NCBI GenBank assembly: GCA_964393525.1
Contig: CAYMTV010000003.1
Span: forward strand, 8,155 to 72,154
Origin: CAYMTV01 sp964393525
GTDB taxonomy: Bacteria; Patescibacteriota; Microgenomatia; Daviesbacterales; UBA10151
Direction: 5' to 3'
Length of the DNA: 64,000 nt
A program made the position numbers and the translations under genes. Shown here piece by piece: positions 1 through 7,178 of the stretch; the stretch's first letter is position 1; each line of letters starts with the position of its first letter. The notes beneath the pieces are model-generated. The model was not told the DNA's origin. It saw only the letters and a list, made by a program, of their open reading frames with translations, and ran no database searches.

Positions 1-920
1 ACTACGCGGTTGTAGAAACCGGCTTAGGCGGAACTTTTGATGCAACCAATACCGTAAAAAGGGCAGATAAAATTGCGGTGATTACCAAAATTGGCCTGGA
101 TCATACAAGAACTTTAGGTGAAACAATTGAAAAGATTGCCACTCAAAAGGCAGGGATTATTCATCAAAAAAACTTAACTTTATCAATAAATCAAGAAAGA
201 TCTGTTGAAAAAATCATAGAAAAAAAAGCAAAAAAAATGGGATCAGATTTAATTTTGATTGAAGAAAACAAAAACTTTAAAAATGTAAAAGTCACTCAAA
301 ATGGGACTTATTTTGATTTTGAATATGATGGATTAACATTAAAAAACCTTAAGTTAAACCTACTTGGGATTTATCAAGCTGAGAATGCTTCTTTAGCCCT
401 GGCTACAATACTCTCGCTTGCCAAAAGAGATGGCTTTGAAGTTGAGGAAGAAAAAATCAGAGATGCATTTTTAAAAGCCCATTTTATTGGCAGAATGGAC
501 GTAATCAAAATCAAAGATAAAACATTGATAATTGATGGAGCACACAACACACAAAAAATGGTAGGGCTTACAGAAAGCTTAAAACAGATTTTTCCCAACA
601 GAAAGTTTAATTTTTTAATCGCTTTTAAAGAAGAAAAAGACTTTGCTGGAATGATGGAGAAAATTATCCCTCTTGCAGAAAAGATTTTTATTACATCCTT
701 TGCAGTTTTTGCCCATCAGGACATGACTCATCTCTCAAAGGCACCTGAGGAGATAGCCAGAATTTGTGAAGATTTTAATTTTCGAAATTATCAGATAGTT
801 TATGATTTAAAAGAGGCATTTAAAAAAGCAATGGGGGAGACAAAAGAAAAATTGGTTGTTACCGGCTCCTTATATTTTATTGGCGAAATCTACCCTTTAA
901 TAGATGACAGAATACTTTAA
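1..920 (+). CDS. folC: Folylpolyglutamate synthase / dihydrofolate synthase, 5'-truncated by window edge
   Basis: The reading frame is already open at base 3, so about the first third of the gene lies outside the window; 305 residues are visible. FolC is a Mur-ligase-family enzyme that adds glutamate to folates using ATP. Seen here are the central-domain signature GLDHTRTLGETIEKIA followed by QKAGI, and in the C-terminal domain GRMDVIK and IIDGAHNTQ, the conserved DGAHN motif of the ligase C-domain. The stop overlaps by 24 bp the 3' end of a convergent DHFR/RibD-like reductase, which fits a folate-related neighbourhood. Assignment as FolC rather than a MurC/D/E/F ligase rests on the GLDHT and DGAHN motifs. 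Confidence 0.9.
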   Translation, partial: YAVVETGLGGTFDATNTVKRADKIAVITKIGLDHTRTLGETIEKIATQKAGIIHQKNLTLSINQERSVEKIIEKKAKKMGSDLILIEENKNFKNVKVTQNGTYFDFEYDGLTLKNLKLNLLGIYQAENASLALATILSLAKRDGFEVEEEKIRDAFLKAHFIGRMDVIKIKDKTLIIDGAHNTQKMVGLTESLKQIFPNRKFNFLIAFKEEKDFAGMMEKIIPLAEKIFITSFAVFAHQDMTHLSKAPEEIARICEDFNFRNYQIVYDLKEAFKKAMGETKEKLVVTGSLYFIGEIYPLIDDRIL

Positions 921-1427
921 AAGTAGGGTTCCTTGGGAATTCAGTCTTTTAATACCAAGTAATTTAAGGTTAATATTAAAGCTTGTTTGATCAACCAAAG
1001 TTTTCCCCAGCCCAAAAATCTTAGGTTCTAAAGTGAGCCAGATTTCACTGATTAACTTTTCTTTTAAAAATAAGCTATTTAATTTTGCTCCACTAACCAG
1101 CAATGCTTCAGACAAGCCTTGGGTTTGGAGTTTGGATAAAACTTTCTTGGGTGACTGGTTGACAAACTCCAGCTTATCCTTTTTCTGATATTTTAAAAAA
1201 TTATTTGGATTCCTGGTAAAAACCAACTTAAGTTTTCCTGGAGTTGCCCTAATATTTTTTTTGGCTGCCAGATAAGTATTCTTCCCCATGATGATTACTT
1301 TGTGTTTTTTTATCAGTGAGAAAAAAAACTGCTGATCTTCTTTTGAAGCCCAGTGTTGAGGAGACTTACCCCTAGGATTGGTAATTTTACCATCCAAAGA
1401 TGCAACTACTGCCAAAATTACTTTCAT
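897..1427 (-). CDS. DHFR / RibD C-terminal-like reductase
   Basis: 176-residue protein of the dihydrofolate reductase fold, RibD C-terminal type. The N-terminus MKVILAVVASLDGKI, the IIMGKNTYLA segment and the LLVSGA strand near residue 110 are the usual landmarks of this family, which reduces pterin- or flavin-type substrates with NAD(P)H. No deaminase domain is present, so it is not full RibD. Its start overlaps the stop of the upstream membrane transporter gene by 4 bp (ATGA), so the two are probably cotranscribed and translationally coupled. Its 3' end overlaps folC by 24 bp. With folC next door a role as an alternative dihydrofolate reductase is plausible, but that is inference. Confidence 0.75.
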   Translation of the reverse strand: MKVILAVVASLDGKITNPRGKSPQHWASKEDQQFFFSLIKKHKVIIMGKNTYLAAKKNIRATPGKLKLVFTRNPNNFLKYQKKDKLEFVNQSPKKVLSKLQTQGLSEALLVSGAKLNSLFLKEKLISEIWLTLEPKIFGLGKTLVDQTSFNINLKLLGIKRLNSQGTLLLKYSVIY

Positions 1428-2098
1428 TGCGCCTTATTCATAGAAGAGCTTCGCTCATCTTTTTTGAGCCAGTTTACCCCCAAATAGACAAATGGAGTTT
1501 CAATAACCGACATAAAAGATTTTAATAACCAATAAGGCAAAATTATACTCCAGAGAAAGGCAGCATTATCCAAAAATGGTTTATCCAAAGAATAAAACGC
1601 CAGGCTTATAAAAATAGTGGTATCAAAAAACTGGGAGATGAAATTGGAAGCATTGTTTCGAAGCCAAAGTTTGCTTTTACCCAAGGCTTGTCTGATTTTT
1701 GAGAAGATATATATATCCAAAAAATCGGACAGGGCAAAAGCAGTCAAGGAAGCCAGAGCAATTCTGGCAGAATAAGTAAATACTGTGTCATATGCCTTTT
1801 CCATCCCCAGAAATCTTTTTGAAGGTGGTAAGTAAGTTGCCAAAATTGCAAAAAGAAAAATTAACCCAATAACCAAAAGACCCGACCAGACTACACTTCT
1901 GGCTCTTTCTTTGCCATAGACCTCGGTAATAATATCGTTTATAGAAAAAATTAAGGGCACAACAAAAATGGCAACCGATGCATTAAGCGGGAATGGGGAG
2001 GTAAGAATCGGGAAGGTTTTGGAACCCATCAGTTCGGCAACTGCAATACAAAAGATGTAAATTGAAATTAAAAGGTCAAGTTTCTGGATCTTGAACAT
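1424..2098 (-). CDS. VUT/YhhQ-family queuosine precursor transporter
   Basis: 224-residue polytopic membrane protein matching the VUT (YhhQ) family, which imports queuosine precursors such as preQ0/preQ1. Visible landmarks: AELMGSKTFPI in the first membrane segment, INDIITEVYGKERAR between the second and third, and the late LRNNASNFISQFFDTTIF segment typical of the family; about six hydrophobic segments. A TATACT hexamer lies 21 nt upstream of the ATG. A tRNA-guanine transglycosylase (tgt) is found elsewhere in this window at 44166, so the organism probably imports a queuine-type base and inserts it into tRNA without de novo synthesis. Substrate specificity is inferred from family. Confidence 0.85.
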   Translation of the reverse strand: MFKIQKLDLLISIYIFCIAVAELMGSKTFPILTSPFPLNASVAIFVVPLIFSINDIITEVYGKERARSVVWSGLLVIGLIFLFAILATYLPPSKRFLGMEKAYDTVFTYSARIALASLTAFALSDFLDIYIFSKIRQALGKSKLWLRNNASNFISQFFDTTIFISLAFYSLDKPFLDNAAFLWSIILPYWLLKSFMSVIETPFVYLGVNWLKKDERSSSMNKAQ

Positions 2099-2137
2099 TA
2101 AAGATTGGCAGAACTTAGAAAGTATACACTTAAAAAA

Positions 2138-3547
2138 TTATTTAGGCAATATTAAACCAATATCGCCGGATTTAAAATCAAGATCATCCTTAACAAGTTT
2201 TGCGGGAACTACAATAGTATAAATTGGCGGCTTGGCTTCTTTAGTTTGCGGGAGTCTTTTATAGTATTTAAACAAATAATCATAGCCATTTTTCCAGCCT
2301 AGCTCGGTAATGAAAGACACAAAAAACTCCTGGTTTTCTCCTTGAGTTTCAAGAATTTTTTGAACAATTTGGTCTTTGTGATAAAGAGTAATCTTTTTTG
2401 GATTATTCCAACTTTGGTTAAGGTAGTAAAAGTTGACAGATAAGATGATAAATATTACTAAAATGAAGATCGGCAATAATCTTTTCTTAAGAAGTAGGCT
2501 GATTGTTGCCGCAAGATAAATAATAGTCAAAACATAAAGACCTAAAAAGTAATACTCGGGTACTCGCAGAGGGAATCTCAGAAATACAAGCAGAAAAGTT
2601 ACAAAACTTACAGGGAGCATGATTTTGTGAAATGAGTCTTTCCAAAAACCAGTACCCCTTACTGCCAAAATTACTACAATAATTAATATTGTTGTCAAAA
2701 CAGATTCTAGCGGTATCAGGGTTGAGGTTAGGTAATGGTATGGTTCAGTAAAAACTACTCTTAAATAATGAAAAAAAGTCTCTATCGTAACTATATTTGT
2801 CCCGCTAGCAGGTTTAAAAACAAGGAGGTTTTTCATATCAAAAAAATTTCGCAAATATTCAAACATCAGTAAAGGTAAAATTGGGATGATAAAAGCGACA
2901 AAGCTTAAGAGAATATATTTTGGCTTAAATAATTTTTTTTGGATAAAAAAACCCAATCTTAAAAAAATCAATGCTATAAAAACTAAAAAGAAAGGTAAAA
3001 GTATGGGATGGAAACTTGTATAAAACCCAAAGAGCAGTCCCAAGCTGGGCAAAAAGTAGAGTCTGCCCTGCCAGATTTTATAAAAATGAAGCCAAGTTAA
3101 GACAACTATTACATCTGATGAATAAGCCGGGGTGACTGCCCAATCGCTCGCTATAAAAGAGAAAAGCACTGCCCGGAAAAAAGCAGCTACTAAGCCGGCG
3201 CGGACTCCAAATATTTCTTTGACAGTAAAAAAGTAAACTCCAATAGTAATAAGTCCTAAAAAAACCGAACCAATGGCTCCGCCAATCGGATGAAGGTTTG
3301 TTAGGATGTAAAATGGGGTAAGATAGTAAAAATAAAGGGGACCTAAAAATAGGCCTTCAAAAGAAAGTCCTTGACCAATTAACTGGATTGGGTAATCATT
3401 GATTACCCTGTAGGCAAAATTGGCTGCATACTCCTGGTCAAAGTCAAACGGAGTCATCTCGGAGAGTCTGTAAAATCTTAAAGCTGCACCTAATATAAAA
3501 ATTATCAGAAGGAAAAATAAGGTAGGGTTTTTAAAAATTTTCCCCAT
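2138..3547 (-). CDS. GT39/ArnT-like membrane glycosyltransferase
   Basis: 469-residue integral membrane protein with about ten to twelve hydrophobic segments. The first luminal loop has an acidic FDFDQEYAA motif, placed as in the GT-C fold (ArnT, PMT and related GT39 enzymes) that transfer a sugar from a polyprenyl-phosphate donor; the following GPLYFYYLTPFY resembles the second conserved loop. A soluble C-terminal tail of about 100 residues follows. The start was set at the ATG at 3547, just after the poly-A leader; an in-frame GTG at 3598 would add a lysine-rich stretch and overlap the CIRCE operator, so it is unlikely. Donor and acceptor cannot be told from sequence. Confidence 0.7.
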   Translation of the reverse strand: MGKIFKNPTLFFLLIIFILGAALRFYRLSEMTPFDFDQEYAANFAYRVINDYPIQLIGQGLSFEGLFLGPLYFYYLTPFYILTNLHPIGGAIGSVFLGLITIGVYFFTVKEIFGVRAGLVAAFFRAVLFSFIASDWAVTPAYSSDVIVVLTWLHFYKIWQGRLYFLPSLGLLFGFYTSFHPILLPFFLVFIALIFLRLGFFIQKKLFKPKYILLSFVAFIIPILPLLMFEYLRNFFDMKNLLVFKPASGTNIVTIETFFHYLRVVFTEPYHYLTSTLIPLESVLTTILIIVVILAVRGTGFWKDSFHKIMLPVSFVTFLLVFLRFPLRVPEYYFLGLYVLTIIYLAATISLLLKKRLLPIFILVIFIILSVNFYYLNQSWNNPKKITLYHKDQIVQKILETQGENQEFFVSFITELGWKNGYDYLFKYYKRLPQTKEAKPPIYTIVVPAKLVKDDLDFKSGDIGLILPK

Positions 3548-3551
3548 GTCC

Positions 3552-3566
3552 TTTTTTTTTTTTTTT
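3552..3566. repeat. 15-bp poly-T/poly-A homopolymer tract
   Basis: Uninterrupted run of 15 T on the plus strand, read as a poly-A leader just upstream of the ATG of the minus-strand glycosyltransferase. Long homopolymers slip during replication, transcription and assembly, so the exact length is uncertain. It sits between the divergent glycosyltransferase and hrcA transcription units. Confidence 0.9.
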
Positions 3567-3581
3567 AAGGACAAAAAGGAG

Positions 3582-3610
3582 TTGACAAACGTTAGCACTC
3601 ATGGTATGTT
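3582..3610 (+). promoter_or_regulatory. Promoter of the hrcA-grpE-dnaK operon
   Basis: A consensus -35 TTGACA (3582-3587) is followed after exactly 17 bp by TATGTT (3605-3610), a 4/6 match to the -10 consensus. A CIRCE-like operator covers the spacer and the -10 box, as expected for a vegetative promoter blocked by HrcA. Confidence 0.8.
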
Positions 3611-3618
3611 ACTGCTAA
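3592..3618 (+). promoter_or_regulatory. CIRCE heat-shock operator (HrcA binding site)
   Basis: Left arm TTAGCACTC is a perfect CIRCE half; after 9 bp the right arm TACTGCTAA matches the consensus GAGTGCTAA at 7 of 9 positions. Geometry 9-9-9 is canonical. It overlaps the promoter and lies 39 bp before hrcA, so HrcA should repress its own operon, with DnaK/DnaJ levels feeding back. Confidence 0.88.
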
Positions 3619-3637
3619 TGGTTCGACAAGCTCACCA
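3619..3637 (+). repeat. Palindromic TTCGAC/GCTCA element in the hrcA leader
   Basis: TGGTTCGACAAGCTCACCA: core TTCGAC-AA-GCTCA with outer arms TGG and CCA. It begins one base after the CIRCE right arm and lies in the 5' untranslated region of the heat-shock operon. Same family as the copies inside grpE, nusA, infB, tgt, the HIBADH-like gene and fusA. Confidence 0.75.
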
Positions 3638-3657
3638 CAAGTAGCCTGTTTTAGATT

Positions 3658-4389
3658 ATGTCAGATCTTACGGAAAGACAAAAAGATTTACTAAAAGCAA
3701 TCATTGAGCTTTTTGTAAAAAGCGGCGAGCCTGTAGGCTCAGAGGTTATTGAAAAAAACTATAACTTAGGAGTCTCCCCTGCAACTATTAGAAATGAGAT
3801 GGTCAAGCTCACTGAGATGGGCTATTTAAAACAGCCCCATACCTCCGCAGGAAGAATTCCTACTTCAATGGGGTACAGGCTCTATATTGGTGAGCTGATG
3901 CGGGAAAAAGAGATGCCCATTGCAGCAGAAGTTTCTATAAAAGAGCACCTTTGGCAGCAAAGATATAAGGAAAACTTTCTTCTGCGGGAAGCGGTTAAAA
4001 ACTTGGCCCAGAGACTGCAAATTCTGGCGTTGGCGATAAATGATGATGGGGAGATCTTTTACTCCGGGGCTGCCAATATTTTAGATTGGCCGGAGTTTGA
4101 GGATATTGATGTCACCCGGTTTGTTTTAAATTTATTTGATGAGTTTCCAACCCTGCAGCAGATTATAGGAAGAGCCGTAGGGGCAGATCCGATGCATATT
4201 CTTTTTGGGGATGAACTTGGGATAGAACCACTTCAGCCTATCAGTTTTGTTTTTTGCAGGTATCATGGAAGAGCGGATAAAGAGGGTATTGTTGGGGTCA
4301 TCGGCCCTGCTAGGCTCAATTTTCCGGTTGTACTGCCTTATGTCAGATACACCAGTAATTTAATAGAACAAGCATTGAGGTCGTATTAA
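3658..4389 (+). CDS. hrcA: Heat-inducible transcription repressor HrcA (short form)
   Basis: 243 residues against about 340 in typical HrcA. Residues 1-80 form the winged-helix DNA-binding domain, with the signature SPATIRNEM and the TSAGRIPTSMGYR wing. A shortened GAF-like regulatory domain follows, ending with the conserved VIGPARLNF and YVRYTSNLIEQAL stretch. The dimerisation insert of longer HrcA proteins seems reduced. It binds the CIRCE operator just upstream (3592-3618) and represses the operon; GrpE starts 2 bp after its stop. The start ATG has no Shine-Dalgarno site. Confidence 0.93.
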   Translation: MSDLTERQKDLLKAIIELFVKSGEPVGSEVIEKNYNLGVSPATIRNEMVKLTEMGYLKQPHTSAGRIPTSMGYRLYIGELMREKEMPIAAEVSIKEHLWQQRYKENFLLREAVKNLAQRLQILALAINDDGEIFYSGAANILDWPEFEDIDVTRFVLNLFDEFPTLQQIIGRAVGADPMHILFGDELGIEPLQPISFVFCRYHGRADKEGIVGVIGPARLNFPVVLPYVRYTSNLIEQALRSY

Positions 4390-4391
4390 GT

Positions 4392-4916
4392 ATGGGAAAA
4401 AAGCAAGATGACAAACAAACAGAAGAACAAAAAAGTTCTGTAGNNNNNNNNNNGGATTTTGATAATTTGCAAAACCAGTTAAAAAGGGCGGTTGCAGATT
4501 ATCAAAACTTAGAAAAAAGGATAGAGGAGGGAAGGCATGAGTTTAGAAATTGGGCAAACACTGAGCTTTTGAAAAAGCTTTTAGGGGTTTTGGATAGTTT
4601 AGAGAAAGTAGTGGATTTGGGCAGGCCTGTCCTGAGCGAGCGCAGCGAGTCGAAGGATTGGTTTAAAGGGGTTGAACTTTCAGTCAAACAGCTTCAGCAG
4701 GTATTGCGGGATGAAGGATTGGATGAGATTAGGGCAGATCCTTCGACAAGCTCAGGACAAGGCGTCCAGTTTAACCCAGCCCTTCATGAAGCGGTTGATA
4801 TAAGACAAGGGGAAGAAGGAAAGATTTTAGAAGTTTTGGAAAAAGGGTATAATTTGAATGGGAAAGTGTTAAGACCAGCCAGAGTTGTCGTCGGACGACA
4901 ACAGAATAAAGAATAA
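4392..4916 (+). CDS. grpE: Nucleotide exchange factor GrpE with two in-frame repeat insertions
   Basis: 174 residues including four unknown residues across a 10-N gap at 4444-4453. GrpE releases ADP from DnaK. The N-terminal part is a long coiled coil (about residues 22-75) and the C-terminal beta domain holds FNPALHEAVD and the final VLRPARVVVG motif. Two segments do not belong to the family: residues about 80-89 (VLSERSESKD) and 116-122 (DPSTSSG), each encoded by a palindromic repeat and in frame. The first lies where the helical region meets the beta domain, the second just before the FNPALHEA motif, so the core fold could survive. Second gene of the hrcA operon, 31 bp before dnaK. Confidence 0.92.
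   Translation: MGKKQDDKQTEEQKSSVXXXXDFDNLQNQLKRAVADYQNLEKRIEEGRHEFRNWANTELLKKLLGVLDSLEKVVDLGRPVLSERSESKDWFKGVELSVKQLQQVLRDEGLDEIRADPSTSSGQGVQFNPALHEAVDIRQGEEGKILEVLEKGYNLNGKVLRPARVVVGRQQNKE
4444..4453. other. Assembly gap (10 N) inside grpE
   Basis: Ten unknown bases at codons 18-21 of grpE. The reading frame stays open on both sides if the gap length is right; the true length is unknown. Confidence 0.99.
4630..4658 (-). repeat. Palindromic element inside grpE (copy 1, inverted orientation)
   Basis: 29-bp element beginning TCCTGAGCGAGCG and ending GAGTCGAAGGAT. It is the reverse complement, with one central mismatch, of the copy inside the HIBADH-like gene at 46210. It adds the peptide VLSERSESKD to GrpE without shifting the frame. 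Confidence 0.85.
4739..4757 (+). repeat. Palindromic element inside grpE (copy 2)
   Basis: TCCTTCGACAAGCTCAGGA: same core as the hrcA-leader copy, but with outer arms TCC/GGA instead of TGG/CCA, so pairing is kept. Encodes the peptide PSTSSGQ within GrpE. Confidence 0.85.
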
Positions 4917-4947
4917 TGAAGTATGAATAAAGGAGAAAAAAAATAAT

Positions 4948-6906
4948 ATGTCTAAAATAATTGGTATAGATCTTGGTACAACTAATAGTGCAGTAGCAGT
5001 CATGGAGGGTGGAAAGCCTAAAGTTATCCATTCTGCTGAAGGGGAAAATACTATTCCCTCGGTGGTAAACCCTGCTAAAAATATTGTCGGAAGGATTTCC
5101 AAGCGCCAGGCTGTTGTAAATCCCAAAGAAACTATTTTTTCGGTCAAGCGCTTAATGGGTCGCAAATTTAATGATCCGGAAGTACAAAGGGATATTAAAT
5201 GGCTTCCTTATAACATTAAAGAAGGTAAAAATGGTATGGCTGTCGTTGAGGTAGAGGGTAAGGAGTATACCCCTCAGGAAATTTCGGCCATGGTTTTACA
5301 AAAAATTAAGGCGGACGCTGAAAGCTACTTGGGCGAGAAAATAACAGATGCTGTAATTACAGTTCCGGCTTATTTTGATGATGCCCAAAGGCAAGCCACC
5401 AAGCAAGCCGGAGAAATTGCTGGACTTACTGTTAAAAGAATTATTAATGAACCAACTGCTGCAGCTTTGGCTTATGGGCTGGATAAACAAAACGCTCACA
5501 CAATTGCAGTTTATGATTTAGGGGGAGGCACATTTGATATCTCAATTTTGGAATTAGGCGAGGGTGTTTTCGAGGTAAAAAGCACCAATGGTGATACTCA
5601 CTTAGGTGGAGATGATTTTGATCAGCTAATTTTAGACTTCATTGCAGGAGACTTTTTGAAAAATGAAGGTGTTGATTTGAAAAAAGACAGACAGGCCTTG
5701 CAAAGACTCCGGGATGCTGCAGAAAAAGCCAAGATTGAACTTTCTTCTTCCCAGGAAACAGAAATATCCATACCATTTATTACAGCTGATGCTTCAGGTC
5801 CAAAACATTTGGAGATGAAATTATCCCGGGCCAAGCTTGAGTCTTTAGTCCAAGGGCTTATTGATAAAACTTTTGATGCTGTAAGGGCAGCTCTTAAAGA
5901 TTCAAAGCATGATGCCAAAGATATTAATGAGGTGGTGTTGGTTGGAGGAATGACCCGCATGCCGGCTGTTCAAAAAGCTGTAGAAGAATTTTTTGGCAAA
6001 GAACCACACAAAGGCATTAATCCTGATGAGGTTGTGGCTGTTGGTGCTGCAATCCAGGGTGGAGTTTTAGGCGGAGAGGTCAAAGATGTATTACTTTTGG
6101 ATGTAACTCCCTTAACTTTAGGTATTGAAACTNNNNNNNNNNNNNNNNNNNNNNNNNNNNNNNNNNNNNNNNNNNNNNNNNNNNNNNNNNNNNNCACCAT
6201 TCCTACTGCTAAATCGGAGGTTTTTTCCACCGCTGCTGACAACCAGCCTTCGGTAGAGATCAATGTTTTACAAGGTGAGAGGCCAATGGCATCTGATAAT
6301 AAGTCTTTGGGCAGATTTATTTTGGATGGAATTCCGCCTGCTCCAAGGGGCATGCCACAAATTGAAGTCACTTTTGACATAGATGCCAATGGAATACTGC
6401 ATGTGACAGCCAAGGATAAGGCTACAGGAAAAGAGCAAAAAATTACAATAACAGGTTCAACCGGATTGGATAAGGATGAGATAGAGCGGATGACCAAAGA
6501 AGCTGAGGCTAATGCCGAGGCAGATAAAAAGAAAAAAGAGGAAATTGAGGTTAGGAATAATGCAGATACCCTAATTTATACAACTGAACGTGCTCTAAAA
6601 GATGCTGAAGGTAAGATCTCGGATGATATTAAAAAGGAAGTTGAAGATAAGCTTAAGGAACTAAAAGATATTAAGGATACAGGCTCTTTGGAGGATGTTA
6701 AAGCTAAAGCAGATTCTCTGGCTGAGTCTGCCCAAAAAATAGGGGAAGCCATGTACAAACAACAGGAAGCAGCCAAGGAGGGGGGAACTGCTGAAGAGGC
6801 AAAAACAGAAGAAACAACAGGAGAAGAAAAAAAAGAAGAAGAAAAGAAGGAAGCGGTGGAAGGTGAGGTAGTTGATGAGGGTGGAGAAGAGAAGAAAGAG
6901 GAGTAG
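4948..6906 (+). CDS. dnaK: Molecular chaperone DnaK (Hsp70)
   Basis: 652 residues as drawn, with 21 unknown across a 62-N gap at 6133-6194. The ATPase domain shows GIDLGTTNSAVAV at the N-terminus, VPAYFDDAQRQATKQAG, the NEPTAAALAYG motif, DLGGGTFD and LVGGMTRMP. The gap falls at the junction of linker and substrate domain, directly after LDVTPLTLGIET. The substrate domain resumes at TIPTAK and includes GERPMASDNKSLG; a helical lid and an acidic Glu/Lys-rich tail finish the protein. A strong AAAGGAG Shine-Dalgarno site lies 12 nt before the ATG. Third gene of the CIRCE-controlled operon; works with GrpE and DnaJ. Confidence 0.97.
   Translation: MSKIIGIDLGTTNSAVAVMEGGKPKVIHSAEGENTIPSVVNPAKNIVGRISKRQAVVNPKETIFSVKRLMGRKFNDPEVQRDIKWLPYNIKEGKNGMAVVEVEGKEYTPQEISAMVLQKIKADAESYLGEKITDAVITVPAYFDDAQRQATKQAGEIAGLTVKRIINEPTAAALAYGLDKQNAHTIAVYDLGGGTFDISILELGEGVFEVKSTNGDTHLGGDDFDQLILDFIAGDFLKNEGVDLKKDRQALQRLRDAAEKAKIELSSSQETEISIPFITADASGPKHLEMKLSRAKLESLVQGLIDKTFDAVRAALKDSKHDAKDINEVVLVGGMTRMPAVQKAVEEFFGKEPHKGINPDEVVAVGAAIQGGVLGGEVKDVLLLDVTPLTLGIETXXXXXXXXXXXXXXXXXXXXXTIPTAKSEVFSTAADNQPSVEINVLQGERPMASDNKSLGRFILDGIPPAPRGMPQIEVTFDIDANGILHVTAKDKATGKEQKITITGSTGLDKDEIERMTKEAEANAEADKKKKEEIEVRNNADTLIYTTERALKDAEGKISDDIKKEVEDKLKELKDIKDTGSLEDVKAKADSLAESAQKIGEAMYKQQEAAKEGGTAEEAKTEETTGEEKKEEEKKEAVEGEVVDEGGEEKKEE
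6133..6194. other. Assembly gap (62 N) inside dnaK
   Basis: 62 unknown bases between the LGIET and TIPT motifs. In E. coli DnaK this interval is 13 residues; here the gap plus one base would encode 21. Either the gap size is an estimate or a short extra segment is present. Confidence 0.99.
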
Positions 6907-6910
6907 ATTC

Positions 6911-7099
6911 ATGGAAAGATTTGTACAAGGAGTGCTATTTCCGGAATTGGATCCAGCTAAAACTCCTAAACGCACAGGTCAAGAACAAAAGATTTCCACA
7001 ACTCCGTCCACAATTGTGATTAGATTTGCTGCGCCAGATGAAATTGAACGCCCAATGGAAGCAGTGCATGGTCCAAGAGGGCTGATTAGAGGAGGGTAA
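6911..7099 (+). CDS. Small hypothetical protein in the dnaK operon
   Basis: 62 residues starting at the ATG 4 bp after the dnaK stop; the frame is open further upstream but would overlap dnaK. The protein is basic and proline-containing with no membrane segment. The middle (STIVIRFAAPDEIERP) could be a beta strand; the ends look disordered. I do not recognise it. It is last in the heat-shock operon, just before an intrinsic terminator, so it should be CIRCE-controlled and heat-induced. It may be a lineage-specific accessory factor or a non-conserved ORF; the tight spacing supports translation. Confidence 0.5.
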   Translation: MERFVQGVLFPELDPAKTPKRTGQEQKISTTPSTIVIRFAAPDEIERPMEAVHGPRGLIRGG

Positions 7100-7130
7100 T
7101 TAAGCAAGGTTAATCGGAATAAAATTTTCG

Positions 7131-7151
7131 CCTCGGGCAACCGAGGTTTTT
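7131..7151 (+). terminator. Intrinsic terminator after the hrcA-grpE-dnaK operon
   Basis: Perfect stem CCTCGG/CCGAGG closing a GCAA loop, followed directly by five T. It separates the CIRCE-controlled operon from dnaJ, which therefore needs its own promoter. Confidence 0.85.
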
Positions 7152-7165
7152 AAGTTTCAATGAGG

Positions 7166-7171
7166 TAAAAT
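7166..7171 (+). promoter_or_regulatory. -10 box of dnaJ, likely leaderless
   Basis: TAAAAT ends 7 nt before the ATG of dnaJ with no Shine-Dalgarno between. The -35 region falls inside the preceding terminator and matches poorly. A start site 7 nt downstream would coincide with the start codon. Confidence 0.5.
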
Positions 7172-7178
7172 ATACACT

